A DNA stretch of 64,000 nucleotides from Rs1 sp000416275 (GCA_965243635.1 OZ251574.1:62001-126000), one strand, 5' to 3'. Positions 16,807 through 26,282 are shown, counted from the first letter of the stretch. Made by a program: numbers and translations. The notes: a model not told the origin generated them from the letters alone.

Positions 16807-18255
16807 TTAGCGGCGCCAAAAAGTCGGAGTGAATAGAATCAGCAAGGTAAACACTTCCAGTCTTCCGAGCAGCATAGAGAAACACAGGATCCATTTCGCG
16901 GTGTCATTTATCGAGCCGTAATTGGCTGCAACTTCCCCAAGGCCTGGACCCAAGTTGTTCAAAGTAGCGGCGACTGCTGACCATGCAGTAATTTGATCGA
17001 TGCCAGTCATCATAATAGCGACCATCATAATCACGAAGACCATCATATACACAGAGAAGAACCCCCAGACCGCTTGCAGGATTTTTTCTGAAATCGGTTT
17101 GTTGGCCAGCTTGACGCTGAAAATGGCGTTGGGGTGGACCAAGCGCTTTATCTCACGGTGACCCTGCTTAACAATCAGCATCACGCGAATGATCTTCATA
17201 CCACCGGCGGTCGATCCTGCACAGCCTCCGGCAAAAGCTGTCAGCATTAGCATGAAAGGCAGCACAGTAGGCCAGCTGGTGAAGTCTGAAGTGGCAAAAC
17301 CAGTGGTGGTGGCTATCGATACAGTCATAAATATAGATTCACTGATCGCTCTGAGAGGTTCGTAAGTGCGAGTCAGGGATAAAATACTGATACTGATAAT
17401 AATAGTGATTAGTAGAGTGCCGATAAAAAACTTAACTTCTGGATCCGTCCAGTAGTGGTTGAGGGTTTTTCTTCGCCACGCAAAAAAGTGCAGTCCAAAA
17501 TTGACGGCTGAGATCAGCATGAATATGGTGGCGACTGATTCAATCAGCTGGCTGTTGAAATAGCCCATGCTCGCATCATGTGTCGAGAACCCTCCGATCG
17601 CCACGGTAGAAAAACTGTGTGATATTGCATCGAACCAGTCCATGCCTGCCAGTTTGTAACTAATGGCACAAACCACCGTAAGAGTGGCGTATATATACCA
17701 TAGCGCCTTGGCTGTCTCGGTTATTCTCGGGGTCAATTTACTGTCTTTGACCGGGCCTGGTGTTTCAGCTCGATAGAGCTGCATTCCTCCGATGCCGAGC
17801 ATCGGCAAGATGGCAACCGCCAGTACAATAATACCCATGCCGCCTAACCACTGTAACTGCTGGCGATAAAAGAGGATAGATTTTGGCAGTTGATCTATCC
17901 CGGTTATCACTGTTGCGCCGGTGGTGGTTAGTCCTGACGTTGACTCGAAAATCGCATCTACGATACTTAAATGCAATTCTTCAGCCAAGATGAAGGGGAT
18001 GGCACCAAAGATTGCCAGTACCAGCCAGAACATCACCGTCACGACAAAGCCGTCTCTAGTTCTTAGTTCTGCTTCAACATTGTAGGCGGGCAGCCACAAT
18101 AGCAACCCGGTACCGAAGGTGATCGCTAGGCATAGATAGAAAATTGAATACAGGCCATCGTCGTAAATATGCGAGACAATGGCGGGAGGGATCATACTTA
18201 GACTGAATACCATCAATAGGATACCGAGGATTCTTAATATGATTCTATAGTGCAT
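16807..18255 (-). CDS. trkH: Trk potassium uptake system, membrane subunit TrkH
   Basis: 482 residues with about ten hydrophobic segments arranged as four membrane-pore-membrane repeats. Selectivity-filter-like segments STSGLTTTGATV (near residue 111), STVAIGGFSTHDAS, TVSIATTTGFATSDF and ATLNNLGPGLGEV are all present. It forms the K+ channel-like pore that works with TrkA. It lies 29 bp downstream of trkA on the same strand and is presumably co-transcribed with it. Confidence 0.95.
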   Translation of the reverse strand: MHYRIILRILGILLMVFSLSMIPPAIVSHIYDDGLYSIFYLCLAITFGTGLLLWLPAYNVEAELRTRDGFVVTVMFWLVLAIFGAIPFILAEELHLSIVDAIFESTSGLTTTGATVITGIDQLPKSILFYRQQLQWLGGMGIIVLAVAILPMLGIGGMQLYRAETPGPVKDSKLTPRITETAKALWYIYATLTVVCAISYKLAGMDWFDAISHSFSTVAIGGFSTHDASMGYFNSQLIESVATIFMLISAVNFGLHFFAWRRKTLNHYWTDPEVKFFIGTLLITIIISISILSLTRTYEPLRAISESIFMTVSIATTTGFATSDFTSWPTVLPFMLMLTAFAGGCAGSTAGGMKIIRVMLIVKQGHREIKRLVHPNAIFSVKLANKPISEKILQAVWGFFSVYMMVFVIMMVAIMMTGIDQITAWSAVAATLNNLGPGLGEVAANYGSINDTAKWILCFSMLLGRLEVFTLLILFTPTFWRR

Positions 18256-18284
18256 AGTGTTGTTTGCTTTTTGTCAGAGTTGTT

Positions 18285-19661
18285 TTAAAAGAAGGCGAGC
18301 CCGACTTGGAAGAGCTTTTCAATTTCACTTATTTTGTTCTTATCGACTAAGAATAAAATGATATGATCATCACTTTCTACGACTTCATGGTCATGGGCAA
18401 TAATAACTTTATCATTCCTTACGATCGCCCCAATAGTAGTGCCAGTCGGCAGCTTGATATCTCTCAAGGCTCTGCCAACCACTTTCGAACTGTGTTTATC
18501 TCCATGCACCACTACCTCTAATACTTCAGCAGCTCCTCTTCTCAATGAGTGCACAGCCGCTACATCACCTTTTCTTACGTGGGTGAGTAGAGCACCAATA
18601 GTTGTCTGCTGCGGTGAAATTGCAATGTCAATGACTCCGCCTTGCACTAAATCAACGTATGCTGGGTTGTTGATTAAGGTCATGACTGTTCTAGCACCCA
18701 TTTTTTTTGCCAACATCGACGCCATTATGTTTGCTTCATCGTCATTGGTTAAGGCGCAGAACACGTCCGTATCTTCAATGTTTTCCTCTAGTAACAAATC
18801 CCTATCTGATGCATTGCCGTGCAGTACTATAGTTTTATTGAGGGTGTTTGAAAGCACTGTGCATCTGTCTCGATATTTTTCAATTATCTTAACTTGAAAG
18901 TCATCCTCAATTGATGCTGCAAGTCGGGCCCCAATGTTGCCACCGCCGGCGATTATAATCCGTTTGAAAGGATTGTCTAGACGCCTTAGCTCGCTCATTA
19001 CCGCTAGAATATCTTCGGTGGCGGCAATGAAAAACACTTCATCGTCCGCTTCAATTACAGTGTGCCCCTCTGGAGTAATAGGGCTTCCCTTGCGAAATAT
19101 AGCCGCCACTCTAGTGTCAATGTTTGGCATATGTTGTTTTAGAAATGAAATTTGGTTGCCTACTAGAGGGCCTCCATAATAGGCCTTTACCGCGACTAAC
19201 TGTGCTTTTCCGTCAGCAAAATCTAACACTTGTAGTGCGCCAGGTCTCTCTATTAGCCGTTTAACATTTTTGGTTACCAGCTGTTCAGGGCTGATAATTA
19301 CATCGACTGGTAGGGCATTTTTACAAAAAATATCTTTTGCGTGTTTTATGTAATCATGACTCCTAACCCGGGCAATTTTGGTCGGAGTTTTATAGAGGGT
19401 TTGTGCTAGCTGGCAGGCGATCATGTTAACTTCATCACTACTTGTTACAGCAATCAGCATGTCTGCATCTTCAGCGCCAGCCCTATCTAAAGTACTTGGG
19501 TATGATGCCATGCCTTCAATGGTGCTTATGTCCAATCTGTCTTGTAACTCTCTGAGACGATCAGCATTTGAGTCGACAATAGTTATGTCATTCGCTTCGC
19601 TTGCTAGGTTCTCTGCCAGTGTGCCGCCAACTTGGCCCGCACCAAGGATGATGATTTTCAT
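18285..19661 (-). CDS. trkA: Trk potassium uptake regulator TrkA
   Basis: 458 residues made of two tandem RCK units. The first Rossmann motif is GAGQVGGTLAENLA (residues 7-20) with an acidic NAD-binding residue in IVDSN, the second GGGNIGARLAASIE near residue 240; each is followed by a TrkA_C domain. TrkA is the cytoplasmic nucleotide-binding subunit that gates TrkH. The order rsmB-trkA-trkH on one strand is the conserved gammaproteobacterial one. Confidence 0.96.
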   Translation of the reverse strand: MKIIILGAGQVGGTLAENLASEANDITIVDSNADRLRELQDRLDISTIEGMASYPSTLDRAGAEDADMLIAVTSSDEVNMIACQLAQTLYKTPTKIARVRSHDYIKHAKDIFCKNALPVDVIISPEQLVTKNVKRLIERPGALQVLDFADGKAQLVAVKAYYGGPLVGNQISFLKQHMPNIDTRVAAIFRKGSPITPEGHTVIEADDEVFFIAATEDILAVMSELRRLDNPFKRIIIAGGGNIGARLAASIEDDFQVKIIEKYRDRCTVLSNTLNKTIVLHGNASDRDLLLEENIEDTDVFCALTNDDEANIMASMLAKKMGARTVMTLINNPAYVDLVQGGVIDIAISPQQTTIGALLTHVRKGDVAAVHSLRRGAAEVLEVVVHGDKHSSKVVGRALRDIKLPTGTTIGAIVRNDKVIIAHDHEVVESDDHIILFLVDKNKISEIEKLFQVGLAFF

Positions 19662-19738
19662 ATAGAGTGCTCGTTCGGTTCCAAAATTATTATAGGTGTT
19701 TTTAGATAGTTAAATATAACCCATTCGATAAAGCCTGT

Positions 19739-21043
19739 TTAGTCACATTTACGTTTTTTAAGCATCGCGTAATAAAAACCATCATTGCCATCCTTTTCTG
19801 GGAATAGCTGTCTACCATATTCTCTTTTTAATCCCCAGTTAGCATCGATCTCTATATGATCTGCATCATCAGTTTCACGAATAAATGCGCTGATGATTTT
19901 TTCGTTCTCCTGAGGGAATATAGAGCAAGTTGCGTAGATCAGAGTACCGCCTGGTGCCAAGGTACTCCATAGATTTGCTAAAATAGCTTTTTGTAGTTTC
20001 GCAATGCTGTGAATATCTTCGGGTTGGCGTAAAAGCTTTATGTCCGGGTTTCTTCTGATAACACCAGTCGCACTGCAAGGAGCATCCAATAGAATTTTAT
20101 CGAATAGTACTCCATCCCACCAATCTCTATTGGTTGCGTTCGCTATGTGAACTTTACAGCTCAGCTCGATACGATCCATGTTTTCAATTATTTTATCCGC
20201 TCTATGTTGTTCTAATTCAATACCTTGGATGCTCGTGTTAGCAGAGCTTCTCAGCTCTAGTAAATGGATTAATTTCCCGCCAGGTGCGCTGCACGCATCT
20301 AGAATGTTTTCATTCTCTTGCGGTGCTATCAATGCTGCGGCGAGTTGAGCTGCCTCGTCTTGGACGCTAAATTCACCCTGATCAAAACCAGGTAGCATAG
20401 TCACATCCGTTGGTTGGTCCAGCTGAACTCCATATTCTGAAATATTGGTGATATGCGCCTGATGATCTTCTTCAGCCAGCTTACTGATTAATGTTTCACG
20501 TGAAACTTTGTTCTTGTTCACTCTTAGCACAAGTGGAGGATGTTGATCGTTTGCTGTTAAAATACTTTGCCAGTGATCAGGCCAGTTGCTTCTCAGCTTG
20601 GCAATAAACCAAGCAGGGTGGTTGTACTTAAATGAATCAAGTTCCGACAGATCAGCGAGAAGGGGCTCTTTGTTTCTTTGGAAGTTGCGTAAGGTGGCAT
20701 TCACCAAGGATGTTGCCCAGGGCTTTTTCAGGATTTTACAAATATCTACTGTTTCACTTATAGCAGCATGCTCGGCAACTCTTAGCTTAAGAAGCTGGTA
20801 TAAGCCAATCATTATTAAAGCATTTATGTCTTGGTCTTTTGCCTTCAATGGTTTGGCAATTAGCTTGCTAAGCAGAAGACTTAGTTGAGGATGATGGCGC
20901 ATGGTGCCATAACAAAGTTCCTGCAAAAAAGGTCTTTGATTTTCGGGGCAATCGACAATTTGTTTTTTGAGTGCGTACTTTAATGCCCCACTTTGATTGA
21001 GAAGAGGGGTTAATACTTTAACCGCGATATGTCTTGCGTTCAT
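19739..21043 (-). CDS. rsmB: 16S rRNA (cytosine-967-C5)-methyltransferase RsmB
   Basis: 434 residues: an N-terminal NusB-like RNA-binding domain (about residues 1-140) and a Rossmann methyltransferase domain. The motifs DACSAPGGKLIHLLEL (SAM site), DAPCSATGVIRRNPDIK and the catalytic YATCSIFPQENE are all visible, giving the two conserved cysteines of m5C methyltransferases. Start and fmt stop overlap by 4 bp, so they are translationally coupled. A near-perfect parS sequence lies within the coding region (codons for VSRET). Confidence 0.96.
   Translation of the reverse strand: MNARHIAVKVLTPLLNQSGALKYALKKQIVDCPENQRPFLQELCYGTMRHHPQLSLLLSKLIAKPLKAKDQDINALIMIGLYQLLKLRVAEHAAISETVDICKILKKPWATSLVNATLRNFQRNKEPLLADLSELDSFKYNHPAWFIAKLRSNWPDHWQSILTANDQHPPLVLRVNKNKVSRETLISKLAEEDHQAHITNISEYGVQLDQPTDVTMLPGFDQGEFSVQDEAAQLAAALIAPQENENILDACSAPGGKLIHLLELRSSANTSIQGIELEQHRADKIIENMDRIELSCKVHIANATNRDWWDGVLFDKILLDAPCSATGVIRRNPDIKLLRQPEDIHSIAKLQKAILANLWSTLAPGGTLIYATCSIFPQENEKIISAFIRETDDADHIEIDANWGLKREYGRQLFPEKDGNDGFYYAMLKKRKCD
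20492..20507. promoter_or_regulatory. parS-like ParB-binding site inside rsmB
   Basis: TGTTTCACGTGAAACT contains the perfect palindrome GTTTCACGTGAAAC and differs from the classic parS consensus TGTTTCACGTGAAACA only in the last base. parS sites cluster near the replication origin, which fits the origin-proximal gene order seen here. Confidence 0.75.
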
Positions 21044-22023
21044 GAGCTTTGCTGTTCCGCTACGATGGATTCGAATAAGTTGCCAACACTAAAAATATCT
21101 TTTTTAGAGTTAAGTAAATCTTGAGCTTTGAGTGCTTTACCGCCAGGTAATTGTAGAGATAAAATGGTCACTGCAGAGCTGTCCCCACAGCAGACAATTA
21201 TGCCAAGTTTTGAGGTGGCAATTATCTGGCCCGGTATTGATTTAGGTGGAGCTAGGGCAGTGCTTTGCTCTGCGTTCCAAATTCGTACAGTGAGTTCGTT
21301 TATGCTAGAAAAAGCGATCGGTCTTGGAGATAGGCCTCGGATTTTTCTCGATATTTGTTCGGCGGTTTGCGACCAGTTTATACCGCCTTCAGCCTTGGAT
21401 AGTTTGCTAGCATAGCAGGCTTGTTGGTCGTCTTGTGGTTCTGGGTTAGTGGTTCCCTCAGCTATCTCATTCAAGGTGCTTAGTAGTGCTGTTGCACCAA
21501 GAGGGATTAGTTGGTCGTGGAGTTCGCCACTGGTCATAGTGTCTGAAATGGCAATAGTGCTCTTGTTCAGCATCGCCCCAGTATCCAAACCCTCATCCAT
21601 TTGCATGATAGTAATTCCGGTTTCACAGTCTCCTGCAAGTAAGGAGCGCTCAATGGGTGCCGCACCTCTCCATCTTGGTAGCAACGATGCATGTACATTA
21701 ACGCAGCCGTATTTTGGTATGTTGAGAGCTTCTATTGGTAGCAGTATCCCATAGGCCACAACTACCATTAGATCAGCTTTAATATCAGCAAGTTGATTTA
21801 AAGTACTAATTTCCTTGAAGTTAGTCGGCTGATAAGTGGCAATATTATGCTCAGTTGCTACGCTTTTAACGGCGCTGGAGGTGATTTTCTTCCCTCTGCC
21901 AGACCTTCTGTCAGGTTGGGTATACACCGCTATCACTTGGTGGTGGCTGCGTATGATTGATTGTAAAGTTTTAGCGGCGAAGTCGGGAGTGCCGGCAAAG
22001 ATTATTTTAAGCGGGCGAGACAT
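21040..22023 (-). CDS. fmt: methionyl-tRNA formyltransferase
   Basis: 327 residues. Fmt formylates initiator Met-tRNA. The N-terminal IIFAGTPDFAAKTL motif, the catalytic region NVHASLLPRWRGAAPIERSLLAGD with Asn, His and later Asp (MQMDEGLDTGAML), and the C-terminal OB-like domain are all recognisable. It overlaps rsmB by 4 bp. The deformylase gene def, normally next to fmt, is not present in the window; the 630 bp upstream hold repeats B2 and A4 instead. Confidence 0.96.
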   Translation of the reverse strand: MSRPLKIIFAGTPDFAAKTLQSIIRSHHQVIAVYTQPDRRSGRGKKITSSAVKSVATEHNIATYQPTNFKEISTLNQLADIKADLMVVVAYGILLPIEALNIPKYGCVNVHASLLPRWRGAAPIERSLLAGDCETGITIMQMDEGLDTGAMLNKSTIAISDTMTSGELHDQLIPLGATALLSTLNEIAEGTTNPEPQDDQQACYASKLSKAEGGINWSQTAEQISRKIRGLSPRPIAFSSINELTVRIWNAEQSTALAPPKSIPGQIIATSKLGIIVCCGDSSAVTILSLQLPGGKALKAQDLLNSKKDIFSVGNLFESIVAEQQSS

Positions 22024-22050
22024 TGTGAGTTTACTCTGAAGTTATGGTTG

Positions 22051-22212
22051 GAGACTCTGCATAAATACTGCGTTTGGTAATACGGCGTTTAAAACCGGTA
22101 AAATATGCTGGTTTACACCAGTAATACCCATAAGCAGGGGCACACAGACTCAGCTATCTAAACGTTTTTTGCCTTGTCTTACCTTCGCTCGCAACATTAT
22201 ACAGAGGCTTCG
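22051..22212. repeat. family B MITE-like element, copy B2 (162 bp)
   Basis: Ends GAGACTCTGCATAA and TTATACAGAGGCTTC form imperfect terminal inverted repeats. GGTTG stands directly on both sides, a perfect 5-bp target duplication. It shares TTTACACCAGTAATACCCAT and the CTTGTCTTACCTTCGCT segment with B1 but is about 40 bp shorter. It begins 28 bp upstream of the fmt start. Confidence 0.88.
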
Positions 22213-22226
22213 GTTGATTAAGATTG

Positions 22227-22247
22227 TTATCTGTTATCTGTTATCTG
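22227..22247. repeat. three tandem copies of a 7-bp unit
   Basis: TTATCTG is repeated three times between repeats B2 and A4. It is probably a local slippage product with no evident role. Confidence 0.7.
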
Positions 22248-22250
22248 CTA

Positions 22251-22407
22251 GCTGAGCTCGTGATTTTAAACTGAGTTAACAGTGTAAGATGTTGTTAATA
22301 CACTGGAAAAAAAATACTAGCTGCGTCCGTAGGTTCATAAAGTGTTTTCTAGCCGTTGTGGAATCTAGAGCTTGCGCTATGTGATACAGTGCAGTCACTG
22401 ATTTAGG
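22251..22407. repeat. family A element, diverged copy A4
   Basis: It has the whole length and order of family A (CTGAGCTCGTGATTTTAAACTG at the left with changes, AGTGTAAGATGTTG, GCGTCCGTAGGTTCA, GAGCTTGCGCTATGTG, then GTCACTGATTTAGG at the right), but with many substitutions, so it is an older insertion than A1, A2 and A6. The remainder up to 22649 presumably carries the promoter of the LysM gene. Confidence 0.75.
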
Positions 22408-22649
22408 TGACTTCACTTTGGATAGCTGGTTTCCCCTTGGATTCAATTACCTTTTGAATGCATAGAATTGTAAAATTTGATAGTAAAGGCATCATATTGC
22501 TATCAGGTTTTTTGAGTGTAAATCTAAAATTATATTATACTTACTCTTTGCTTTAAATTGTTAGTGAATTTTGCGCTTTTTAGACGGTGCGTGGATTGCC
22601 AAAGTAGTATATAATTCGACCTATAATCAATGTATTAATTGAGGGTTTT

Positions 22650-23684
22650 ATGAGTAAGCATCACGCTATAAAAATTTTTTCTACATTTGTCATGTTATCC
22701 GTAGTGTCATCTCTTTCAGGGGCAGCAACAGAGATAAAAGGCGATTCTCCCAGTGAATACGTTGTAAAAAAAGGTGATACTTTGTGGGATATTGCCGGAG
22801 TGTTTCTGCAGTCACCCTGGAAGTGGCCCAGCCTTTGGGAAAAAAATAGTCAGATTAAGAACCCTCATTTGATTTATCCGGATGATGTGATTTATTTATT
22901 ATATCGCAATGGCGAACCTTATTTTTCAACGAGTAAAGGTGGTTCAGGAAAGCTTAGCCCCAAAGTAAGAGCAGTTGGAAAATTCTCACCAATAACTGCT
23001 ATTCCGCGGGTGGCTATGCAGGCATTCGTTGGAGATCATCGTATTGTTGATGCTTCACGAATCGGTAAAATGCCATATGTTTTGGCCGGTGTAGGATTGC
23101 GGGATTTAATTGGCAGCGGAGATGAAATATATATAAGAGGTGCTCTTGATCCTGAGTTTAACCAGTATCAAATATATCGAATTGGTAAAGTTTATGGAAT
23201 TAAAGATGGATTATCTACTGAAAATTCTGAAATCATTAAGATCGGCACCGTCGATCTCTTAGAGAAAGAAGGTGATATTTCTCGTGCAATAGTTACAGAA
23301 TCCAATGGCTTAATCAAAAAAGGTGATATTATTGTTCGAGGCCATGCGCTCCAACTACAACCATTGTATTACCTTGCAGCAGCGCCTCAAGGTGTAACGG
23401 GAAAAATAATTTCCGCCGTCAACCAAGCCCATAAAATAACCCGTTATGATGGTGTTGTGTTAAATTTAGGAGTCGATACTGGAGTGTTCCCTGGGCATGT
23501 GTTTAGCGTGCTAAAGGCGCCGAGACAAGTAAAGGACCCAAGAACTGGTGAAATGGTACTTATTTCTAATCAGGTAATCGGAGAGTTGATGATTGTTAAT
23601 GTTTTTGAAAACTTAAGTTATGGAATCATTTTAAATGCAAAAGGCATTGTATCACCTGGAGATTCCATCGTACCCGTTCAGTAA
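22650..23684 (+). CDS. LysM domain-containing exported protein
   Basis: 344 residues with a signal peptide (hydrophobic residues 11-25). The LysM domain follows directly (EYVVKKGDTLWDIAGVFLQ, then PHLIYPDDVIYLL, about residues 36-85), binding peptidoglycan in the periplasm. The large C-terminal part, with several KGD/GD turns and a PGHVFSVLK segment, has no known enzymatic motif. This gene is conserved upstream of dprA in gammaproteobacteria and is thought to be envelope-associated. A stop-to-start gap of 84 bp separates it from dprA. Confidence 0.9.
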   Translation: MSKHHAIKIFSTFVMLSVVSSLSGAATEIKGDSPSEYVVKKGDTLWDIAGVFLQSPWKWPSLWEKNSQIKNPHLIYPDDVIYLLYRNGEPYFSTSKGGSGKLSPKVRAVGKFSPITAIPRVAMQAFVGDHRIVDASRIGKMPYVLAGVGLRDLIGSGDEIYIRGALDPEFNQYQIYRIGKVYGIKDGLSTENSEIIKIGTVDLLEKEGDISRAIVTESNGLIKKGDIIVRGHALQLQPLYYLAAAPQGVTGKIISAVNQAHKITRYDGVVLNLGVDTGVFPGHVFSVLKAPRQVKDPRTGEMVLISNQVIGELMIVNVFENLSYGIILNAKGIVSPGDSIVPVQ

Positions 23685-23768
23685 ATAGACCGCTGGGTTA
23701 TAAAGTTAGCTTTACATTCTCATTTGAAGTCAATAAATGGTAGCCTTTATTTATAGAAGGAGAATGTA

Positions 23769-24860
23769 ATGCTAAAGGCTGAAGACCGTACATTGCTTGC
23801 CCTAAGCCTGTTGCCTAGGGTAGGTGGGCTGGCCATAAAACAAATATTCTCAGCTACAGGTATCGTCGAACGACCCGCTGAGGAAATTCTTGCTAAGACG
23901 CTTTCTGCTAACAACTTGTTAGCTATTAATTCTTTTTTTGTCGCTGCTGGCTGGTTGTACGATAAACTTTCCAGAATTCTGCAGTTACTAGATCAGCATG
24001 ACATTGGCTTCATTAACTTCTCCGATCCTCGCTATCCCGATAGGTTACGACAGATACCTGACTTTCCTGTTTATTTGTTCTATAAGGGTAATGTCGAGGT
24101 CCTTTGCTTGCCGCAGATTGCAATTGTCGGGAGTCGCAAGGCCAGTAACTCAAGCTTAGCTCATGCATATTCATTTGCTCAACAGCTTGCTGCTAGTGGT
24201 TTAGTGGTAACCAGTGGTTTAGCACAAGGTGTTGATAGTGCCGCCCATTCTGCAATCGTCGACCTCCATCAAAAGACCATTGCGGTCATGGGAACCGGCC
24301 TAGATAGAATTTATCCAGTTCAGCATCAACAGCTGGCTAACAAAATTCTGCAGCACGGCTGCTGGATTTCAGAGTTTTATCCTGGGATGCAGCCAATTGC
24401 CGCTAATTTTCCGCGTAGAAATAGAATAATAAGCGGTTTGGCGCTCGGGGTATTGATCGTCGAAGCAAGGCTTAAAAGCGGTACTCTAATTACTGCGAGG
24501 ATGGCTCTAGAGCAAAATCGTGAGGTTTTCGCTATACCGGGTCCGATCGAGTATGCGGGCAGTGAAGGCTGCCATCTATTAATCAATGACGGGGCAAAAC
24601 TAGTCCACAATATTGATGATATTCTCAATGAAATTCAAATACTCCATCCGACAACCCTACCCAAAGCCGTTATTCAGCCTGTTGCTCTAGAGTCTTCCTT
24701 ACAAGATGTACTAGATTTGATCGATTTTACGCAATTGAGTATGCAGCAAATTTGCCTAGCTTCTAAACTGTCGACTGCACAATTAAGTCCTATTCTTGTA
24801 GAGCTAGAATTGCTTGGTTGGGTTGAATCTATCGGCTCGGACATTCGTAGAATAAAATAA
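23769..24860 (+). CDS. dprA: DNA-processing protein DprA (Smf)
   Basis: 363 residues. DprA binds incoming single-stranded DNA and loads RecA in natural transformation. The Rossmann-like core is evident: IAIVGSRKASN near residue 118, VTSGLAQGVDSAAH, AVMGTGLDRIYP, PRRNRIISGLALGVLIVEA and GSLITAR-like SGTLITARMALEQ. An N-terminal SAM-like region and a C-terminal winged-helix segment (residues about 310-363) complete the usual architecture. AAGGAGAA before the ATG is a strong ribosome binding site. Confidence 0.95.
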   Translation: MLKAEDRTLLALSLLPRVGGLAIKQIFSATGIVERPAEEILAKTLSANNLLAINSFFVAAGWLYDKLSRILQLLDQHDIGFINFSDPRYPDRLRQIPDFPVYLFYKGNVEVLCLPQIAIVGSRKASNSSLAHAYSFAQQLAASGLVVTSGLAQGVDSAAHSAIVDLHQKTIAVMGTGLDRIYPVQHQQLANKILQHGCWISEFYPGMQPIAANFPRRNRIISGLALGVLIVEARLKSGTLITARMALEQNREVFAIPGPIEYAGSEGCHLLINDGAKLVHNIDDILNEIQILHPTTLPKAVIQPVALESSLQDVLDLIDFTQLSMQQICLASKLSTAQLSPILVELELLGWVESIGSDIRRIK

Positions 24861-25120
24861 TTTCCTCGATCACAGGTTGTTACCAACAGTATGTGCGGGT
24901 TTATAAGCTAGCAACAATCTGCAGTTGGCGTATACAGCTTTAGTCCGGCTCTGTGGCTATATGTCCAGTGCGCTAACTAAACCGTTAAATTCAAGTTTCG
25001 ATAATAGATTGTGCTTCCTGTCGGAAACATGAAAACTTGGTAGCAGCACTAATATTTGTTGAAATATGAGGCATAGATTAGGACAATAGCTAAATCATTC
25101 ATCTGTATTTGGAAACTATC

Positions 25121-25633
25121 ATGTCACAGCCATTTATCGCAATCCTAATGGGGTCAGATTCGGACCTACCTATCATGAAATCTTCTGTCGAAGTGCTCCG
25201 CAGCCTCAAGGTCAATTTTGAGATCAAAATTAGTTCAGCTCACCGTACACCAGCCTACACGCACTCTTATGTCACCGATGCAGACCAGCGTGGCGCCGTT
25301 GCATTTATCTGTGCTGCCGGTATGGCTGCACACCTTGCAGGCGCGGTTGCTGCAGCAACCACTAAACCAGTTATTGGCGTTCCTATCGAGTCCTCGCTAG
25401 ATGGTTTGGATGCCCTGTTGTCAACGGTGCAAATGCCTGGTGGTATCCCAGTGGCAACTGTTGCTATTGGTAAGGCTGGAGCTAAAAACGCCGCTTATTT
25501 AGCGGCCCAAATCATGGCTGTAGCTGACCCTGAATTAGCTGAGCGAGTGCGTGTTGACCGCCAAGCTAGTGCCGATTTAGTGATTGCTAAGGACCAAACT
25601 TTGCAAGCTAAAATAGCCGCTGGCGAATTTTAG
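25121..25633 (+). CDS. purE: 5-(carboxyamino)imidazole ribonucleotide mutase
   Basis: 170 residues from the ATG at 25121 (an in-frame TTG at 25109 is less likely because it overlaps the GGAAA ribosome binding site). The class I PurE motifs MGSDSDLPIMKSS, SAHRTP, CAAGMAAHLAGAVAA and GVPIESSLDGLDALLSTVQMP are complete. The enzyme converts N5-CAIR to CAIR in purine synthesis. Its usual partner purK does not follow; tsaC starts 9 bp after the stop, so the two probably share a transcript. Confidence 0.96.
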   Translation: MSQPFIAILMGSDSDLPIMKSSVEVLRSLKVNFEIKISSAHRTPAYTHSYVTDADQRGAVAFICAAGMAAHLAGAVAAATTKPVIGVPIESSLDGLDALLSTVQMPGGIPVATVAIGKAGAKNAAYLAAQIMAVADPELAERVRVDRQASADLVIAKDQTLQAKIAAGEF

Positions 25634-25642
25634 GATCTATTC

Positions 25643-26203
25643 TTGAGCGCCAATCCGAAAGCTGTCGCCAGCGCCGTTAGTCAGCTGGCTAGCGGTGCCG
25701 TTATAGCTTATCCAACTGAAGCAGTGTGGGGGTTAGGTTGTGATCCGTACTGTCATCAAGCAGTGTTAAAGCTGTTAGAGCTAAAACAAAGGCCGGTTGC
25801 AAAGGGCCTAATCTTGATCGGTTCTTCGATTAGCCAAGTCGACTTCTTGCTGGCAAACCTGCCTGCGAAGTTGCAGCAAACATTACACTGCTCATGGCCG
25901 GGAGACACAACTTGGCTGATCGAGGATCCGCAGAACTTGGTCCCCAGTTGGATTAAAGGAAACTTCAGTTCAGTGGCAATCAGGATCAGCAAGCATGCTG
26001 GGGTTAAAGCGCTCTGTGATGCATTTGGAGGTTTAGTGGTGTCAACATCGCTAAATCCTTCCGGAATGCAGCCAGCGCTTTCTGAGGAAGCCTCAAGGCG
26101 TTATTTTGCTGCGGACATCGATTGCTTTTTATCTGGCGAGTTGGGCGGAAGTCCTCAGCCCAGTAAAATCCTCAATCTAGTTGATGGTCAAGTAATTCGC
26201 TAG
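25643..26203 (+). CDS. tsaC: threonylcarbamoyl-AMP synthase (TsaC/YrdC/RimN)
   Basis: 186 residues. The YrdC-fold motifs GAVIAYPTEAVWGLGCDP (residues 18-35), KQRPVAKGLILI and the WPGDTTWLIE and VAIRISKH segments are typical of the short TsaC form. It makes threonylcarbamoyl-AMP for the t6A37 modification of tRNA. A TTG start is chosen because there is no ATG before the conserved core and AGGA lies upstream. It keeps its normal place between dprA and hemF except that purE is inserted. Confidence 0.93.
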   Translation: MSANPKAVASAVSQLASGAVIAYPTEAVWGLGCDPYCHQAVLKLLELKQRPVAKGLILIGSSISQVDFLLANLPAKLQQTLHCSWPGDTTWLIEDPQNLVPSWIKGNFSSVAIRISKHAGVKALCDAFGGLVVSTSLNPSGMQPALSEEASRRYFAADIDCFLSGELGGSPQPSKILNLVDGQVIR

Positions 26204-26282
26204 CGCCATTAGTTTAGCTGCGTTCATAAGTAATAAATCCAATAGTTATGCACGATTATATATCCCTTCACAAGGAAAATTC

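Noticed and set aside
18439..18897. 152-codon plus-strand frame opposite trkA
   Set aside because: Long by chance because it mirrors the codon pattern of trkA; low-complexity Ser-rich translation without family features.
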